Below are positions 32,966 to 43,341 of a stretch of 64,000 bases of DNA, piece by piece (the stretch's first letter is position 1; every line of letters starts with the position of its first letter). The stretch covers positions 1,178,501 through 1,242,500 of the forward strand of contig OY282457.1 in NCBI GenBank assembly GCA_958296235.1. The letters are read 5' to 3'. The DNA is from an uncultured Candidatus Binatia bacterium (GTDB taxonomy: Bacteria > Desulfobacterota > Binatia > Bin18). A program made the translations under genes and the position numbers. The notes beneath the pieces are model-generated. The model was not told where the DNA came from. It saw only the letters and a program-made list of their open reading frames with translations, and did not search any database.

Positions 32966-33142
32966 ATGCGGATAGTCAAATGCCCGCTGTGCCGTAGGGA
33001 AACGTCATGGCAGGACAATGTCTACCGGCCATTTTGTTCGGAGCGCTGCCGGACGCTGGACCGCGGGGCGTGGGTCAGTGAAACGTATCATATTCCTGGC
33101 GAGCCGGCCGACCCGACCCCCACGGAGGACGACAATGAGTAA
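32966..33142 (+). CDS. yacG: YacG-like zinc-binding protein
   Basis: 58 residues, missed by length-limited ORF searches. MRIVKCPLCRRETSW begins the chain; the zinc site is CPLC (Cys6, Cys9) and CSERC (Cys28, Cys32), spaced as in YacG, followed by the basic RTLDRGAWVSE and an acidic tail. In E. coli YacG binds DNA gyrase and inhibits it. The TAA stop (GAGTAA) lies inside repeat copy 2. Two repeat copies thus flank the gene at 16 and 0 bases. Confidence 0.85.
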   Translation: MRIVKCPLCRRETSWQDNVYRPFCSERCRTLDRGAWVSETYHIPGEPADPTPTEDDNE

Positions 33143-33187
33143 CCGCGCCCTCCAAAGACCAGCGCTGTTGGCACGCGTACTCATTTC
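33134..33187. repeat. Family A palindromic repeat, copy 2
   Basis: Left arm AATGAGTAACCGCGCC and right arm GGCACGCGTACTCATTTC. The yacG stop codon is part of the left arm. Confidence 0.8.
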
Positions 33188-33227
33188 ACCCGAGCCGCCC
33201 AAGGTTTAAGCCCCTCGCGTGTCAGGC

Positions 33228-34016
33228 ATGGCGATTCATCCGACAGCCATTATTTCTCCACAGGCCGACATTGATCCCAGCGTTGACATTGGTCCCTATG
33301 TCGTCATTGACGGCGCGGTCCGGGTCGGACGCGGCACGCGGATTCTGGCCCATGCCGTCCTGAACGGCTGGACGGAGATTGGCGAAGAGAATGAAATCCA
33401 TATGGGCGCGGTTATCGGCCACGTTCCGCAAGACGTGTCGTACTCGGGCGCAAAAAGTTTTCTCAGGATCGGTCAGCGCAATATCATCCGTGAGCACAGC
33501 CAGATTCACCGCGGGACGCAGCCCGAGAGCGCCACCATTATCGGCAACGATAATTATCTCATGCAGCACGCCCATGTCGCGCATAATTGCCGGCTGGGCA
33601 ATCAGACGATCATTGCCGGCGGAGCACTGCTGGCCGGGTATGTCGAAGTCGCGGACCGGGCTTTTGTGTCGGGCAACTGTGTGGTGCATCAGTTTGTCAA
33701 GATCGGGACGTTAGCCCTGCTGCGGGGGTTGTCCAGGACCAGTCGGGATGTCCCGCCCTTTTGTATTATGGACGGGACCCATACCGTGCGTGGCTTAAAC
33801 GTCGTCGGCCTGCGGCGGGCCGGTTTCAGTCGAGAGCGCATTACTGCCCTCAGACGGGCATTTGCCATCTTGTTCCGCCAGCGGGGGAATATGCGCCGCC
33901 AGGTCGAACGCCTGTTGGAGAGTGCCCCGTCTCAAGATGTCCGGGTCTTGCTTGATTTCATCCAGAACTCGGAAAGGGGCGTGTGTTTTGGGCCACGACA
34001 CCCAGGGCCGGAATGA
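33228..34016 (+). CDS. lpxA: UDP-N-acetylglucosamine O-acyltransferase
   Basis: 262 residues from the ATG at 33228; a GTG at 33219 would add three. The left-handed beta-helix hexapeptide repeats start at AIHPTAIISPQADIDPSVDI, the catalytic His is in MQHAHVAHNCRLG, and HQFVKIGTLALLRGLSR and the C-terminal helical domain (FSRERITALRRAFAILFR) are typical of LpxA. It transfers a hydroxyacyl chain from ACP to UDP-GlcNAc, the first step of lipid A synthesis. No fabZ, lpxD or lpxB is next to it, unlike the usual cluster. Confidence 0.92.
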   Translation: MAIHPTAIISPQADIDPSVDIGPYVVIDGAVRVGRGTRILAHAVLNGWTEIGEENEIHMGAVIGHVPQDVSYSGAKSFLRIGQRNIIREHSQIHRGTQPESATIIGNDNYLMQHAHVAHNCRLGNQTIIAGGALLAGYVEVADRAFVSGNCVVHQFVKIGTLALLRGLSRTSRDVPPFCIMDGTHTVRGLNVVGLRRAGFSRERITALRRAFAILFRQRGNMRRQVERLLESAPSQDVRVLLDFIQNSERGVCFGPRHPGPE

Positions 34017-34028
34017 AGAAGAGTGACA

Positions 34029-34101
34029 AGGCGGCGACCGGATTCGAACCGGTGAATGGAGGTTTTGCAGACCTCTCCCTTAGCCACTTGGGTACGCCGC
34101 C
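34029..34101 (-). tRNA. tRNA-Cys (GCA anticodon)
   Basis: On the minus strand: acceptor GGCGGCG/CGCCGCC, D-arm AAGTGGCTAAGG, anticodon stem GAGGT-CTGCAAA-ACCTC with GCA, and T-arm CCGGTTCGAATCCGG. CCA is not encoded. It lies antisense between lpxA and purB. Confidence 0.95.
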
Positions 34102-34191
34102 GCGTCGGTACTGCTTTGGAGCAGGGTTTGCTAATCTACCCCGCCCCTCACGTGGTTGCAACACCCTTTTCTTATTGCCACGACCATGAAG

Positions 34192-34256
34192 GCGACCAAA
34201 GACGCCACGGGCCGGGCGACTGTTCACGCCAAAGCGCCAGCCCCCTCTTTGGTCGC
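34192..34256. promoter_or_regulatory. Inverted repeat upstream of purB
   Basis: GCGACCAAAG at 34193-34201 pairs with CTTTGGTCGC at 34247-34256, about 45 bases apart and 28 bases ahead of the purB ATG. It could be an operator or an RNA stem controlling the purine operon. It is not a recognised riboswitch. Confidence 0.3.
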
Positions 34257-34283
34257 TGCTGAAGTTCTGATAGCACTGCGCTC

Positions 34284-35585
34284 ATGCTTGAACGTTACAC
34301 CCGTCCGGCCCTGCGCAAGATATGGTCGGAGGAGAACAAATTTGCCACCTGGCTGGAAGTCGAACTGCTGGCCTGTGAGGCGCTGGCCGAGCGCGGCGAC
34401 ATCCCCGCGGCAGTTATCCCGCAGCTGAGACAACACGCCCGGCTTGATATCGGCCGCATGCAGGAAATCGAAGCCGAGGTCAAGCACGATTTGGTTGCCT
34501 TTGTCACCGCGGTGGCTGAGAGCGTCGGCGAAGAGGGGCGCTATCTGCATCTCGGCCTGACCTCGTCGGATGTGATTGACACCGGCTTTGCCGTTCAATT
34601 GTGTGAGGCAACGGATGTCATTCTGGCCGATCTGGATGCCTTGCTCGATGTGCTTCAGCGGCGGGCTCAGGAACATCAACACACGGTCATGATCGGGCGT
34701 AGCCACGGCGTTCATGCCGAACCGATTACCTTCGGCCTCAAAGTCGCCCACTGGTTCGCCGAGATGGAGCGCAATAAGGCCCGCCTGGTCCACGCCCGCC
34801 GTGAGATTGCGGTCGGTAAAATCTCGGGCGCGGTTGGCACCTATGCCAATATTGATCCTGCGGTCGAAGCCGCTGTTTGCGCGCGCTTGGGGCTCGTGCC
34901 GGAAACCATTGCCACCCAGGTGGTCCCGCGTGACCGGCATGCCGCCTTTTTCTCGACCCTGGCGGTGATCGGCAGCTCGCTCGACCGGATTGCAACCGAG
35001 CTGCGCCATCTGCAACGCACCGAAGTCTTTGAAGTCCAGGAACCGTTTACTCCCGGCCAGAAGGGCTCATCGGCCATGCCGCATAAGCGCAATCCGTGGC
35101 AGTTGGAAAATGTGAGCGGACTGGCGCGCCTGCTGCGCGGCTATGCGCTCTCAGCCCTGGAGAACGTCCCCCTCTGGCATGAGCGGGACATCAGCCACTC
35201 CTCGGTCGAACGGGTGATAGGTCCAGATGCGACCACGCTGCTCGATTTTATGTTGACCCGGCTGACCACGCTCGTGGACCGGCTGGTTGTGCACCCGGAG
35301 CGGATGCAGGCCAATATGGCCGTGCTCGGGGAAGCGATTTATTCCGAACATCTGCTCTTGGCCCTGGTCCGCAAAGGCATTTCCCGCGAAGAGGCCTATC
35401 GCTGGGTGCAGCGCAATGCCATGCAGGTCTGGGAACACCAGGCCTCCTTTGCCGCTGAGGTGCGCCAGGACCCGGATATTACCCGGCTGCTGGCTCCGGC
35501 TGAGATCGATCAACTCTTTGACGCACGCCACGCCCTGCGGCATACGGACCGCATCTTCGAGCGTGTGTTTGCACGGTCAGAATGA
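34284..35585 (+). CDS. purB: Adenylosuccinate lyase
   Basis: 433 residues. The fumarase/aspartase fold has the signature GQKGSSAMPHKRNPWQLEN near residue 255, the conserved GLTSSDVIDTG and RSHGVHAEPITFG segments with the catalytic His, and HERDISHSSVERVIG. It acts twice in purine synthesis, on SAICAR and adenylosuccinate. The stop overlaps an in-frame purS ATG. First gene of purB-S-Q-L-F. Confidence 0.96.
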   Translation: MLERYTRPALRKIWSEENKFATWLEVELLACEALAERGDIPAAVIPQLRQHARLDIGRMQEIEAEVKHDLVAFVTAVAESVGEEGRYLHLGLTSSDVIDTGFAVQLCEATDVILADLDALLDVLQRRAQEHQHTVMIGRSHGVHAEPITFGLKVAHWFAEMERNKARLVHARREIAVGKISGAVGTYANIDPAVEAAVCARLGLVPETIATQVVPRDRHAAFFSTLAVIGSSLDRIATELRHLQRTEVFEVQEPFTPGQKGSSAMPHKRNPWQLENVSGLARLLRGYALSALENVPLWHERDISHSSVERVIGPDATTLLDFMLTRLTTLVDRLVVHPERMQANMAVLGEAIYSEHLLLALVRKGISREEAYRWVQRNAMQVWEHQASFAAEVRQDPDITRLLAPAEIDQLFDARHALRHTDRIFERVFARSE

Positions 35586-35593
35586 GGCGGCGT

Positions 35594-35839
35594 ATGCTGG
35601 CCAAAGTCTACGTCACGCCGAAAAAAGCTATTCTCGACCCTCAGGGGAAAGCCATTGCGCATTCCCTGCACGCCCTCGACTATCCCGAAGTCAGCGAGGT
35701 TCGCATGGGCAAGTATCTGGAGGTCCGGTTGACTGGTCTCTCGAAACAGCGCGCCGAGCAGCGCGTCGAAGCGATGTGCCGGCGCTTATTGGCCAACCTC
35801 ATCATTGAAGACTTTCGCTTTGAGATCGTCGAGGAGTAA
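35594..35839 (+). CDS. purS: Phosphoribosylformylglycinamidine synthase subunit PurS
   Basis: 81 residues beginning MLAKVYVTPKKAILDPQGKA, the usual PurS N-terminus; the GAGG at 35585 is its ribosome-binding site. An ATG at 35582, overlapping the purB stop, would add four residues. LDYPEVSEVRMGKYLEVRL and the C-terminal RRLLANLIIEDFRFEIVE complete the small dimeric fold. It is needed to join PurL and PurQ into the active synthase. Confidence 0.93.
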   Translation: MLAKVYVTPKKAILDPQGKAIAHSLHALDYPEVSEVRMGKYLEVRLTGLSKQRAEQRVEAMCRRLLANLIIEDFRFEIVEE

Positions 35840-35845
35840 CACCAA

Positions 35846-36526
35846 GTGAAGTGGGGCGTCGTCACCTTTCCCGGCTCAAACGACGACCGGGACGCGTTAT
35901 ACTGCCTGGAGAGCGTACTCGGGCAGGAGGCGGTCTCGTTGTGGCATAAAGACCGGGATTTGCACGGCGTCGAAGCGATTGTGCTGCCGGGCGGGTTTTC
36001 CTATGGCGACTATTTACGCTGTGGAGCGGTCGCCCGCTTCTCGCCGGTCATGTCCAGCGTGATGGCGTTTGCCCGCGCCGGCGGTCCGGTGCTGGGCATG
36101 TGCAACGGGTTTCAGATTCTGTGCGAGAGCGGGCTCCTGCCGGGAGCGCTGGTCCGCAACCGTTCGCTGTCGTTTATCTGCGAGTGGGTCTCCGTCCGGG
36201 TGGAAACGACGCGGACCCGTTTTACGGCCCGGTGTGCAGGTGGCGCGTGTCTGTCCCTGCCGATTAAACACGGCGCGGGCTGCTATGTGGCGGACGAGAC
36301 GACCCTCAAGGCGCTCCAGGATAACGATCAAATCGTCTTCCGCTATGTGAATCAGGACGGTGAAGCGCTGGACGCGGCCAATCCGAATGGGGCCGTACAG
36401 AATATCGCCGGTGTGACCAACGCGAACGGGAACGTGGTCGGACTCATGCCCCATCCCGAACACGCCGTCGAAGCCCTGCTGGGGGGCGAAGACGGGCGGA
36501 CACTCTTTACCTCAGTCTTTGCGTAG
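35846..36526 (+). CDS. purQ: Phosphoribosylformylglycinamidine synthase subunit PurQ
   Basis: 226 residues with a GTG start ([17 protein letters not shown]). It is a class I glutamine amidotransferase: nucleophile Cys in [13 protein letters not shown] near residue 86, and His/Glu in [15 protein letters not shown]. It supplies ammonia from glutamine to PurL. Seven bases separate it from purS. Confidence 0.96.
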   Translation: MKWGVVTFPGSNDDRDALYCLESVLGQEAVSLWHKDRDLHGVEAIVLPGGFSYGDYLRCGAVARFSPVMSSVMAFARAGGPVLGMCNGFQILCESGLLPGALVRNRSLSFICEWVSVRVETTRTRFTARCAGGACLSLPIKHGAGCYVADETTLKALQDNDQIVFRYVNQDGEALDAANPNGAVQNIAGVTNANGNVVGLMPHPEHAVEALLGGEDGRTLFTSVFA

Positions 36527-36530
36527 CGCT

Positions 36531-38744
36531 ATGGCCTCCATACCGGTTGATCTGCAACTCGCTCACGACCACGGTCTGTCAACCGACGAGTACGACCGGA
36601 TCGTCCAGACCCTGGGACGCTCACCGACGTTCGAGGAGTTGGGCGTGTTCTCCGTGATGTGGTCGGAGCACTGCAGCTATAAAAGCTCCCGGCGCTTTCT
36701 GCGGCGGCTGCCGACAACCGGACCGGCCATCTTGCAGGGACCGGGTGAGAATGCCGGCATCGTCGATATTGGCGACGGGCTGGCCGCGGTCTTTAAGATC
36801 GAAAGCCATAACCATCCGTCTTTTATCGAGCCCTATCACGGGGCGGCGACTGGTGTGGGCGGCATTTTACGTGACGTCTTTACTATGGGTGCCCGCCCGA
36901 TTGCCTCGCTGAACTCGCTCCGCTTTGGGGCGCTTGAGCATCCCCGCACCGTCCATCTGCTCAGGGGCGTGGTGGGAGGCATTGGTGGCTACGGGAATAG
37001 TGTCGGCGTGCCGACCGTCGGTGGCGAGGTCTCCTTTAATCCCGGCTATAACGGCAATATCCTGGTCAATGCCTTTACCCTGGGCATTGCCCCGACCAAT
37101 CGGATTTTTCGGGCCACGGCCGCAGGGGTGGGGAATCCGGTGATCTATGTGGGCTCTCACACTGGTCGAGACGGGATTCACGGCGCGAGCCTGCTGGCCT
37201 CACGGGAATTTGATGACAAGTCCGAAGAACTCCGCCCGGCCGTCCAGGTGGGCGATCCGTTCACCGAGAATATCTTGATTGAAGCCTGCCTGGCCCTCAT
37301 GCAGCAGGACCTGATTATCGGCATTCAGGATATGGGGGCTGCCGGCCTGACCAGCTCGTCGGTTGAAATGGCCGACCGGGGCAAGGCCGGCATCGTCCTT
37401 GACCTCGACACGGTCCCAACCCGCGAAGCCGGCCTGACCCCCTACGAGCTGCTACTGTCCGAGTCCCAGGAGCGGATGCTGCTCGTCGCCAAGGAAGGCT
37501 GTGAGGAGGCCGTCAAAAACGTGTTTGCCACCTGGGACCTCCAGGCTGTCGTCATTGGGGAAGTCACAGATGACGGCCTGTTCCGCACGACGTGGCAGGG
37601 GGAGGAAGTCGTCCGCATTCCCGTCTCGGCACTGACCTCGCAGGCACCGGCCTACGAACGCCCGGCGGCCAGACCGGCCGACCTGACGTCGAAACAACAG
37701 CTCGACTTCAACACCCTGCCCCTGCCGACCGACTACGCGGCTGTCCTGACCACCCTCCTCACCACGCCGAATCTGGCCAGCAAGGAGTGGGTCTATCGGC
37801 AGTACGATTTTCTCGTTGGCGGGAATACGGTTGTCCAGCCCGGCTCGGATGCGGCCATCATACGGCTGAAGGAGTCGGACAAGGGGCTGGGCATCAGTGT
37901 CGATTGTAATAGCCGCTACTGCGCGCTGGACCCCTATCGCGGGGCGGCAATTGCGGTCGCCGAGAGTGCGCGCAATCTCGCCGTCAGCGGGGCCACGCCG
38001 GTGGCCCTGTCCGACTGCCTCAATTTTGGCAACCCCGAGAAGCCGGAGGTAATGTGGCAGTTCGTCCAGGCCATTGACGGCATGCGGGCGGCCTGCGAAG
38101 CCCTGGAGGTTGCGGTAGTCAGCGGCAACGTCAGCTTCTATAATGAAACCGATGGTCAGGCGATTCCTCCGACTCCGACCGTAGCCATGGTTGGGATTGT
38201 GGCCAAGGTCACACACCATGTCACCCAGTGGTTTAAGCGCCCGGGCGATCTCGTCGTCCTATTGGGCGAAACACACGAAGAACTCGGCGCGAGTGAATAT
38301 CTGGCCACGATCCATCATCAGGAGTGTGGCCGGCCCCCGCAGCTTGACCTGGAACGGGAAAAGCTCCTCCAGCAGGTGTGCGTCCAGGCCGCCCAGGCCG
38401 GGCTTTTTTCCTCGGCCCACGATGTGGCGGAAGGCGGTTTGGCCGTGGCCCTGGCAGAAGCGTGTATCAGCCATCCCCAGCAGACGCTTGGAGCCCGTGT
38501 GACACTGACAGGCGACCTGCGCCCCGACGCCTTACTCTTTGGAGAGAGCCAATCGCGGGCACTCGTTTCTGTCCGGCCGACCGACTGGGACCAACTCAAG
38601 GCGCTGCTCCACACGAGTCGCTTACCCTCTACCGTCTTGGGTGAAGTGGGTGGGACGGACCTCGAAATTTCGGGTTATATGAAAATCGCAACAGCGGCCT
38701 TACGCCAGCAGTGGCAGACGGCGCTTGCCCAACAGCTGACCTGA
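36531..38744 (+). CDS. purL: Phosphoribosylformylglycinamidine synthase subunit PurL (small type)
   Basis: 737 residues from the ATG at 36531. The length and the lack of a fused amidotransferase mark the small PurL that works with PurS and PurQ. Motifs: [58 protein letters not shown] and [19 protein letters not shown], the last two in the tandem AIRS-like halves. It makes FGAM from FGAR and ATP. Confidence 0.97.
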   Translation: MASIPVDLQLAHDHGLSTDEYDRIVQTLGRSPTFEELGVFSVMWSEHCSYKSSRRFLRRLPTTGPAILQGPGENAGIVDIGDGLAAVFKIESHNHPSFIEPYHGAATGVGGILRDVFTMGARPIASLNSLRFGALEHPRTVHLLRGVVGGIGGYGNSVGVPTVGGEVSFNPGYNGNILVNAFTLGIAPTNRIFRATAAGVGNPVIYVGSHTGRDGIHGASLLASREFDDKSEELRPAVQVGDPFTENILIEACLALMQQDLIIGIQDMGAAGLTSSSVEMADRGKAGIVLDLDTVPTREAGLTPYELLLSESQERMLLVAKEGCEEAVKNVFATWDLQAVVIGEVTDDGLFRTTWQGEEVVRIPVSALTSQAPAYERPAARPADLTSKQQLDFNTLPLPTDYAAVLTTLLTTPNLASKEWVYRQYDFLVGGNTVVQPGSDAAIIRLKESDKGLGISVDCNSRYCALDPYRGAAIAVAESARNLAVSGATPVALSDCLNFGNPEKPEVMWQFVQAIDGMRAACEALEVAVVSGNVSFYNETDGQAIPPTPTVAMVGIVAKVTHHVTQWFKRPGDLVVLLGETHEELGASEYLATIHHQECGRPPQLDLEREKLLQQVCVQAAQAGLFSSAHDVAEGGLAVALAEACISHPQQTLGARVTLTGDLRPDALLFGESQSRALVSVRPTDWDQLKALLHTSRLPSTVLGEVGGTDLEISGYMKIATAALRQQWQTALAQQLT

Positions 38745-38762
38745 GCGGGGAGGGATAGCGGG

Positions 38763-40202
38763 GTGCACGACATAGCCGGCGCGGTGTTCGATGGGTTCCA
38801 CGAAGAGTGCGGAGTCGTGGGCGTCTATGGTCATCCAGAAGCGGCCAACCTGGCCTATCTGGCCTTGTATTCCCTGCAACATCGGGGCCAGGAGTCGGCC
38901 GGCATTACCTCTTCAAACGGCCAGGCTCTACTCACGCATAAAGGCATGGGCCTGGTGGCCGATATTTTTGACGAAAAGTTGATTCGTCGCCTGGAAGGGC
39001 CAAGCGCCATTGGCCATAATCGCTATTCCACCGCGGGCTCGACGATGCTCAAGAACACCCAGCCTCTGCTGGCCAAGTATACGCACGGCTCGGTGGCGAT
39101 TGCGCATAACGGCAACCTGGTCAACGCCGAAGAACTCCGCGCGCGGCTTGAATCGGGCGGCTCGATTTTCCAGTCTACGGTCGATACCGAGGTCATCCTC
39201 CATCTCATTGCCGCCTCGCAGGCCGGACAGCCGATCGACCGGATTATCGACGCCTTATCGCAGGTGCGGGGCGCTTATTCTCTGGTCTTCTTGAGCGAGG
39301 ATCATATGGTTGCGGCGCGCGACCCCTACGGGTTCCGGCCGCTGGTGCTCGGGCGGATCAAACACGCGGGCCAGACGGGCTATGTGGTCACGTCCGAGAC
39401 CTGTGCGCTGGACCTCATCGGGGCGCAGTATGAACGAGAAATCCAGGCTGGAGAGGTCATCCTGTTTGATGCCCGCGGCATGACCTGCTACAGCCCGTTC
39501 CCCCGGGCGCCGGCGGCCCGCTGCATTTTCGAGCAGGTCTATTTTGCACGACCGGACAGCACCATGTTCGGGCAGAATGTCTACCGCGCACGGAAAGCGT
39601 TTGGGCGTCAGATGGCGCGGGAAGCGCCGGTCGAAGCGGATGTCGTCATTCCCGTTCCAGACTCCGGAGTGCCCGCCGCCTTGGGCTATGCGGAAGAAGC
39701 CCGGCTGCCGTTTGAAATGGGCCTGATCCGCAACCACTATGTGGGTCGGACTTTCATTGAACCGCAATCGTCCATCCGCCATTTTGGGGTCAAGGTCAAA
39801 CTCAACGCCCAGGCCGAGATTCTGTGCGGCAAACGGGTCATCGTCGTGGACGACTCCCTTGTCCGCGGGACGACCAGTCGCAAAATCGTCAAGATGATTC
39901 GCGCCTCCGGGGCCCGAGAGGTCCATTTGCGGATCAGCGCCCCGCCGACGATTTCCCCCTGCTTTTACGGGGTGGACACACCGACCAGACGGGAATTGAT
40001 CGCCTCCTCCCATTCGGTCGAAGAGATCAGCCGCTACGTCACCGCTGATAGTCTGGCCTATCTGAGCGAGGCCGGCATGTACGCCGGGCTCCAGGCCAAC
40101 GGGAACGGCTTTTGCGACGCCTGTTTTACCGGTCGCTACCCGCTGCCTCTGGGGAGCCGCCCCAAAGGCAGTCAACTGCATTTGTTTGGCGAAAATGAGT
40201 GA
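38763..40202 (+). CDS. purF: Amidophosphoribosyltransferase
   Basis: 479 residues with a GTG start. Cys16 ([16 protein letters not shown]) would become the N-terminal nucleophile after removal of a short propeptide. The glutaminase domain ([35 protein letters not shown]) precedes a phosphoribosyltransferase domain with the PRPP loop [15 protein letters not shown]. It catalyses the first committed step of purine synthesis. The TGA stop lies in the left arm of repeat family A copy 3. Confidence 0.96.
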   Translation: MHDIAGAVFDGFHEECGVVGVYGHPEAANLAYLALYSLQHRGQESAGITSSNGQALLTHKGMGLVADIFDEKLIRRLEGPSAIGHNRYSTAGSTMLKNTQPLLAKYTHGSVAIAHNGNLVNAEELRARLESGGSIFQSTVDTEVILHLIAASQAGQPIDRIIDALSQVRGAYSLVFLSEDHMVAARDPYGFRPLVLGRIKHAGQTGYVVTSETCALDLIGAQYEREIQAGEVILFDARGMTCYSPFPRAPAARCIFEQVYFARPDSTMFGQNVYRARKAFGRQMAREAPVEADVVIPVPDSGVPAALGYAEEARLPFEMGLIRNHYVGRTFIEPQSSIRHFGVKVKLNAQAEILCGKRVIVVDDSLVRGTTSRKIVKMIRASGAREVHLRISAPPTISPCFYGVDTPTRRELIASSHSVEEISRYVTADSLAYLSEAGMYAGLQANGNGFCDACFTGRYPLPLGSRPKGSQLHLFGENE

Positions 40203-40248
40203 ACCTGGCCTCACCCGAACCTGTCACTGCTGGCACGTTTGCTCTTTC
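40194..40248. repeat. Family A palindromic repeat, copy 3 (degenerate)
   Basis: Left arm AATGAGTGAACCTGGCC includes the purF stop; right arm GCTGGCACGTTTGCTCTTTC matches the right arms of the other copies. The pairing is imperfect. The rest of the 223-base gap up to pgsA holds only a GC-rich inverted repeat near 40311-40326. Confidence 0.65.
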
Positions 40249-40425
40249 GGGTATAGGGTCTCCGGGGTGGGTTATCGGTATCGCCAGCCAAGGGTTTACA
40301 GCCCCGCCCCCTCGCCGGGGTGCGGGAGAACCTCGGCCTGACAGGGTTTGACCCTGCCCCTGGGAATCTTTTATCCTGGGCGGTAGTCTTGCTCGCAGCG
40401 GGGCTTTGAGTGCCCGGGACTCGAC

Positions 40426-41031
40426 ATGTCAGATCTCCCAAATCTTTTGAGCTTCCTGCGTATTGCGCTTATTCCCTTTCTTGTCTATTGCCTGACGGAT
40501 ACGGACCTGGTCTCAAGCCTGATGGCGGCGGGTATTTTCTTCATTGCCTGTCTGACCGATTATTTCGATGGCTATCTTGCCCGCAAGCACGGCCATACAA
40601 CCATCCTCGGCACCTTCCTCGACCCGCTGGCCGATAAGCTGCTGGTGATGGCTGCCCTGGTCATGCTGGCGGCCAGCGACCGCGAGCCGCACCTCCCGGC
40701 CTGGATGGTCGTGGTGATCCTTGGACGGGAAATAGCGGTGACAGGATTACGGAGTGTGGCGGCTGGAGAGGGATTGGTCGTCTCCGCTGACCAGCTTGGT
40801 AAATATAAGACCCTCTTCCAAATGGTTGCCCTGCACGGATTGATTATTCACTATCAATACGGCTTCATCGATTTTCATCTCCTGGGCATGTATTTTTTGT
40901 GGATCGCCCTGGTCGTCGGTGTGTGGTCCGGCCTTGACTATCATGTCAGCGTAGCGCGCCTGCTGCTGGGCAAACACCGGGCCGCACACCCGACCCCGCC
41001 TGCCCCGCAACGACACAGGGGGTCAGTATGA
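40426..41031 (+). CDS. pgsA: CDP-diacylglycerol-glycerol-3-phosphate 3-phosphatidyltransferase
   Basis: 201 residues. The CDP-alcohol phosphatidyltransferase signature DGx2ARx8Gx3Dx3D is complete ([12 protein letters not shown]...[10 protein letters not shown]). Four or five hydrophobic helices surround it, and [20 protein letters not shown] is typical of PgsA. It makes phosphatidylglycerophosphate in the inner membrane. The ATG of the epimerase gene overlaps its stop by four bases. Confidence 0.92.
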   Translation: MSDLPNLLSFLRIALIPFLVYCLTDTDLVSSLMAAGIFFIACLTDYFDGYLARKHGHTTILGTFLDPLADKLLVMAALVMLAASDREPHLPAWMVVVILGREIAVTGLRSVAAGEGLVVSADQLGKYKTLFQMVALHGLIIHYQYGFIDFHLLGMYFLWIALVVGVWSGLDYHVSVARLLLGKHRAAHPTPPAPQRHRGSV

Positions 41032-42035
41032 CGGTCCTGGTGACTGGCGTCGGCGGGTTTATCGGGTTTCATGTCAGCAGGTATTTGCTCGAACGGGGCG
41101 ATACCGTCGTCGGGCTCGACAACCTGAACTCCTATTATGATGTGCGTTTGAAAGAAGCGCGCTTAGCCCAACTCAGCGCTCACGAACAGTTTGCATTCGT
41201 GCGGCTCGACCTGGCGGACCGACAAGGCATGGAAGACGTGTTCGTCCGTCATACGCCGGAGCGGGTGATCCATCTCGCGGCCCAGGCTGGGGTGCGCTAC
41301 TCCCTCACCAACCCGCATGCCTATATCGAGAGTAATCTCGTGGGCTTCCTGCATCTCCTCGAAGGCTGTCGGCAGACCGAGGTGCGGCATCTGACGTATG
41401 CTTCGAGCAGCTCAGTATATGGCGCCAATACGAAGCTGCCCTTTTCGGTTCATGACAATGTTGACCACCCGGTCTCTTTGTATGCGGTTTCAAAAAAGGC
41501 AAACGAGCTGCTGGCCCATACCTATAGCCATGCGTATCGCCTGCCGACGACGGGACTGCGCTTTTTCACCGTCTATGGTCCGTGGGGCCGGCCGGATATG
41601 GCCCTATCCATCTTCACCAAAGCCATCTTATCCGGCGAACCGATTGAGGTGTTTAATGACGGCAAGATGCAGCGCGCCTTTACCTATATCGACGATATTG
41701 TCGAGGGGGTGGCGCGCGTGCATGACCGCATCGCCCAACCCAACCCCCACTGGTCGGGCAGGAAGCCGGACCCCGGTACGAGTACCGCTCCCTACCGCGT
41801 GTATAATATCGGCCATCATCAGCCGGTTGAGCTGCTCCACTTTATCGAAGTGCTGGAACACGCCCTGGGCAAGAAAGCGGAAAAACGCTTGCTGCCGTTG
41901 CAGGCCGGCGACATCCCCGCCACCTGGGCCGATGTTGCGGACCTCATAAAGGATGTGGGCTTCCGTCCCGCCACAACCATTGAGGAAGGCATTCCTCGTT
42001 TCGTGGCCTGGTACCGCGAGTACTATCGGGTCTAA
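41028..42035 (+). CDS. NAD-dependent nucleotide-sugar epimerase (UDP-glucuronate 4-epimerase-like)
   Basis: 335 residues, extended SDR. NAD-binding [20 protein letters not shown] is followed by [19 protein letters not shown]; the latter, the length and [20 protein letters not shown] are typical of UDP-glucuronate 4-epimerases. The catalytic triad is YASSSSVYG (Ser) and YAVSKKANE (Tyr, Lys). It likely feeds UDP-galacturonate or a related sugar into LPS or capsule. It is coupled to pgsA, so control with lipid synthesis is possible. Confidence 0.85.
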   Translation: MTVLVTGVGGFIGFHVSRYLLERGDTVVGLDNLNSYYDVRLKEARLAQLSAHEQFAFVRLDLADRQGMEDVFVRHTPERVIHLAAQAGVRYSLTNPHAYIESNLVGFLHLLEGCRQTEVRHLTYASSSSVYGANTKLPFSVHDNVDHPVSLYAVSKKANELLAHTYSHAYRLPTTGLRFFTVYGPWGRPDMALSIFTKAILSGEPIEVFNDGKMQRAFTYIDDIVEGVARVHDRIAQPNPHWSGRKPDPGTSTAPYRVYNIGHHQPVELLHFIEVLEHALGKKAEKRLLPLQAGDIPATWADVADLIKDVGFRPATTIEEGIPRFVAWYREYYRV

Positions 42036-42071
42036 GACACGGCAGGCCACCCGCACGGAGCGGCCTGCCGT

Positions 42072-42341
42072 CTACTGGCGTTCGTGTGGCGCGAGGGTCG
42101 TCAGCGCCAGCGCGTGGATCGTTTGCTGCATATCGTTCGCCAATGCGGCATAGACCAGGCGGTGGCGCTGGACGGGGTTCTTGCCGGTAAACAGCGGAGA
42201 CACTACTGTGACCCGGTAATGCCCGCCGCCGGCCGCGGCTCCGGCATGACCGGCGTGCAGGGCACTCTCGTCTACGACCTGCACCTCGGTCGCGGCCAGG
42301 GCCCGCCGAAGCGTGTTTTCGATGCGTTCTGGAGTGCTCAT
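42072..42341 (-). CDS. bolA: BolA family protein
   Basis: 89 residues. MSTPERIENTLRRALAATEV, a His/Gly-rich VDESALHAGHAGAAAGGGHY, and the helix QRHRLVYAALANDMQQTIHA with LTTLAPHE are the BolA layout. Family members work with monothiol glutaredoxins in iron-sulfur metabolism or as regulators. Family A repeat copy 4 lies between it and the upstream enoyl-CoA hydratase gene, whose stop it contains. Confidence 0.9.
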   Translation of the reverse strand: MSTPERIENTLRRALAATEVQVVDESALHAGHAGAAAGGGHYRVTVVSPLFTGKNPVQRHRLVYAALANDMQQTIHALALTTLAPHERQ

Positions 42342-42346
42342 TGGTC

Positions 42347-42403
42347 AAAGAGTAAATGTGTCCTCCAATAGATGCCAGATGCTGGACACGTTTACTCTTT
42401 TTC
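42347..42403. repeat. Family A palindromic repeat, copy 4
   Basis: Arms AAAGAGTAAATGTGTCC and GGACACGTTTACTCTTT form a nearly perfect hairpin bounded by A and T runs, like a bidirectional terminator. The minus-strand GAGTAA supplies the enoyl-CoA hydratase stop. The reverse complement closely matches copy 5. Confidence 0.9.
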
Positions 42404-43201
42404 GCGCGCGGAGGGAAAAACCGGAGCGCGGCGTTCTTTGACGGAATTCAGCCCCTCGCCCACGTCTTTGCCAAAAAAGCCCAGCATCTCCAGGGCGAGT
42501 GAATAATCGAACGAGGTATGCGCGGCAGCCCGTAGCCACTGGTTGAGCGACTGCTTGGTCCAACGAATGGCCTGCTGGGCGCCCAGCGCCAGTTTGTTCG
42601 CCACTTCCATCGCCTTGGGCATGAGTTCATCCGGCGGGACAACCATGCTGACCAAGCCAATCCGCTCGGCTTCTTTGGCGTCCAGCATATCACACGTCAG
42701 CAGATAGTATTTGGCCTTTGCCATGCCGACCAGGAGGGGCCAGATGACCGCGGCATGATCTCCGGCGGCCACCCCGAGCCGGGTATGCCCATCGGTGAAA
42801 CGCGCCTTCTCCGAGGCAATGCTGATATCGGCCAGCAGCGCAACCGCCAGCCCTGCCCCGACCGCCACACCGTTAATCGCCGAGATAATGGGTTTATCGC
42901 AGTTAATCATATTGTGGACGATATCCCGCGCTTCTTTCATCGTCTGGGAGACGACATCAAGGTTGCCCATTGATTTCTCAACCACGTCAAAATCACCCCC
43001 GGCCGAGAAGGCCCGACCGGCTCCGGTAATCACCGCCACACGCACGTCTGGGTCGTCTGCGATATCGAGCCAGACCTTACTCAACTCATAGTGCAGGCGG
43101 AAATTTGTCGAGTTGAGGGACTCGGGCCGGTTAATCGTCAGGAGCGCAATCCCATCGTTCTTCTCGATGACGAGATGTTCGTAATTTTCCCGGTAGGCCA
43201 T
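42392..43201 (-). CDS. Enoyl-CoA hydratase/isomerase family protein
   Basis: 269 residues of crotonase fold: [39 protein letters not shown] (first oxyanion-hole region), [20 protein letters not shown] (second oxyanion hole), and [20 protein letters not shown]. The usual catalytic Glu in the NG.A.GGG.E segment is not obvious, because [16 protein letters not shown] is followed by [13 protein letters not shown], so the exact reaction (hydration, isomerisation or hydrolysis) is open. It has no fatty-acid neighbours. Confidence 0.85.
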   Translation of the reverse strand: MAYRENYEHLVIEKNDGIALLTINRPESLNSTNFRLHYELSKVWLDIADDPDVRVAVITGAGRAFSAGGDFDVVEKSMGNLDVVSQTMKEARDIVHNMINCDKPIISAINGVAVGAGLAVALLADISIASEKARFTDGHTRLGVAAGDHAAVIWPLLVGMAKAKYYLLTCDMLDAKEAERIGLVSMVVPPDELMPKAMEVANKLALGAQQAIRWTKQSLNQWLRAAAHTSFDYSLALEMLGFFGKDVGEGLNSVKERRAPVFPSAREKE

Positions 43202-43266
43202 GCTGCTTCCTCCTTCTTGTTGTGCCGATATATGTTCCAGCTTTTCAAAGCCGGGCGGATTTGTAC

Positions 43267-43295
43267 AGCCAGGGCGCGCGGGCTGAGCCCTGGCT
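43267..43295. repeat. Short inverted repeat after polA
   Basis: AGCCAGGGC and GCCCTGGCT (9 bases each) face each other around a GC-rich loop in the 140-base gap between the enoyl-CoA hydratase start and the polA stop. There is no T-run on either strand, so its function is unclear. Confidence 0.45.
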
Positions 43296-43341
43296 ACGGG
43301 CTACGCTCTTGTCACCTGTGATGTGAGTGGCGGGCGGCGGC

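Noticed and set aside
40203..40425. Possible tRNA or riboswitch between purF and pgsA
   Set aside because: A T-arm-like CAGGG..CCCTG and a GTAAA loop are present, but acceptor and D arms cannot be formed on either strand.
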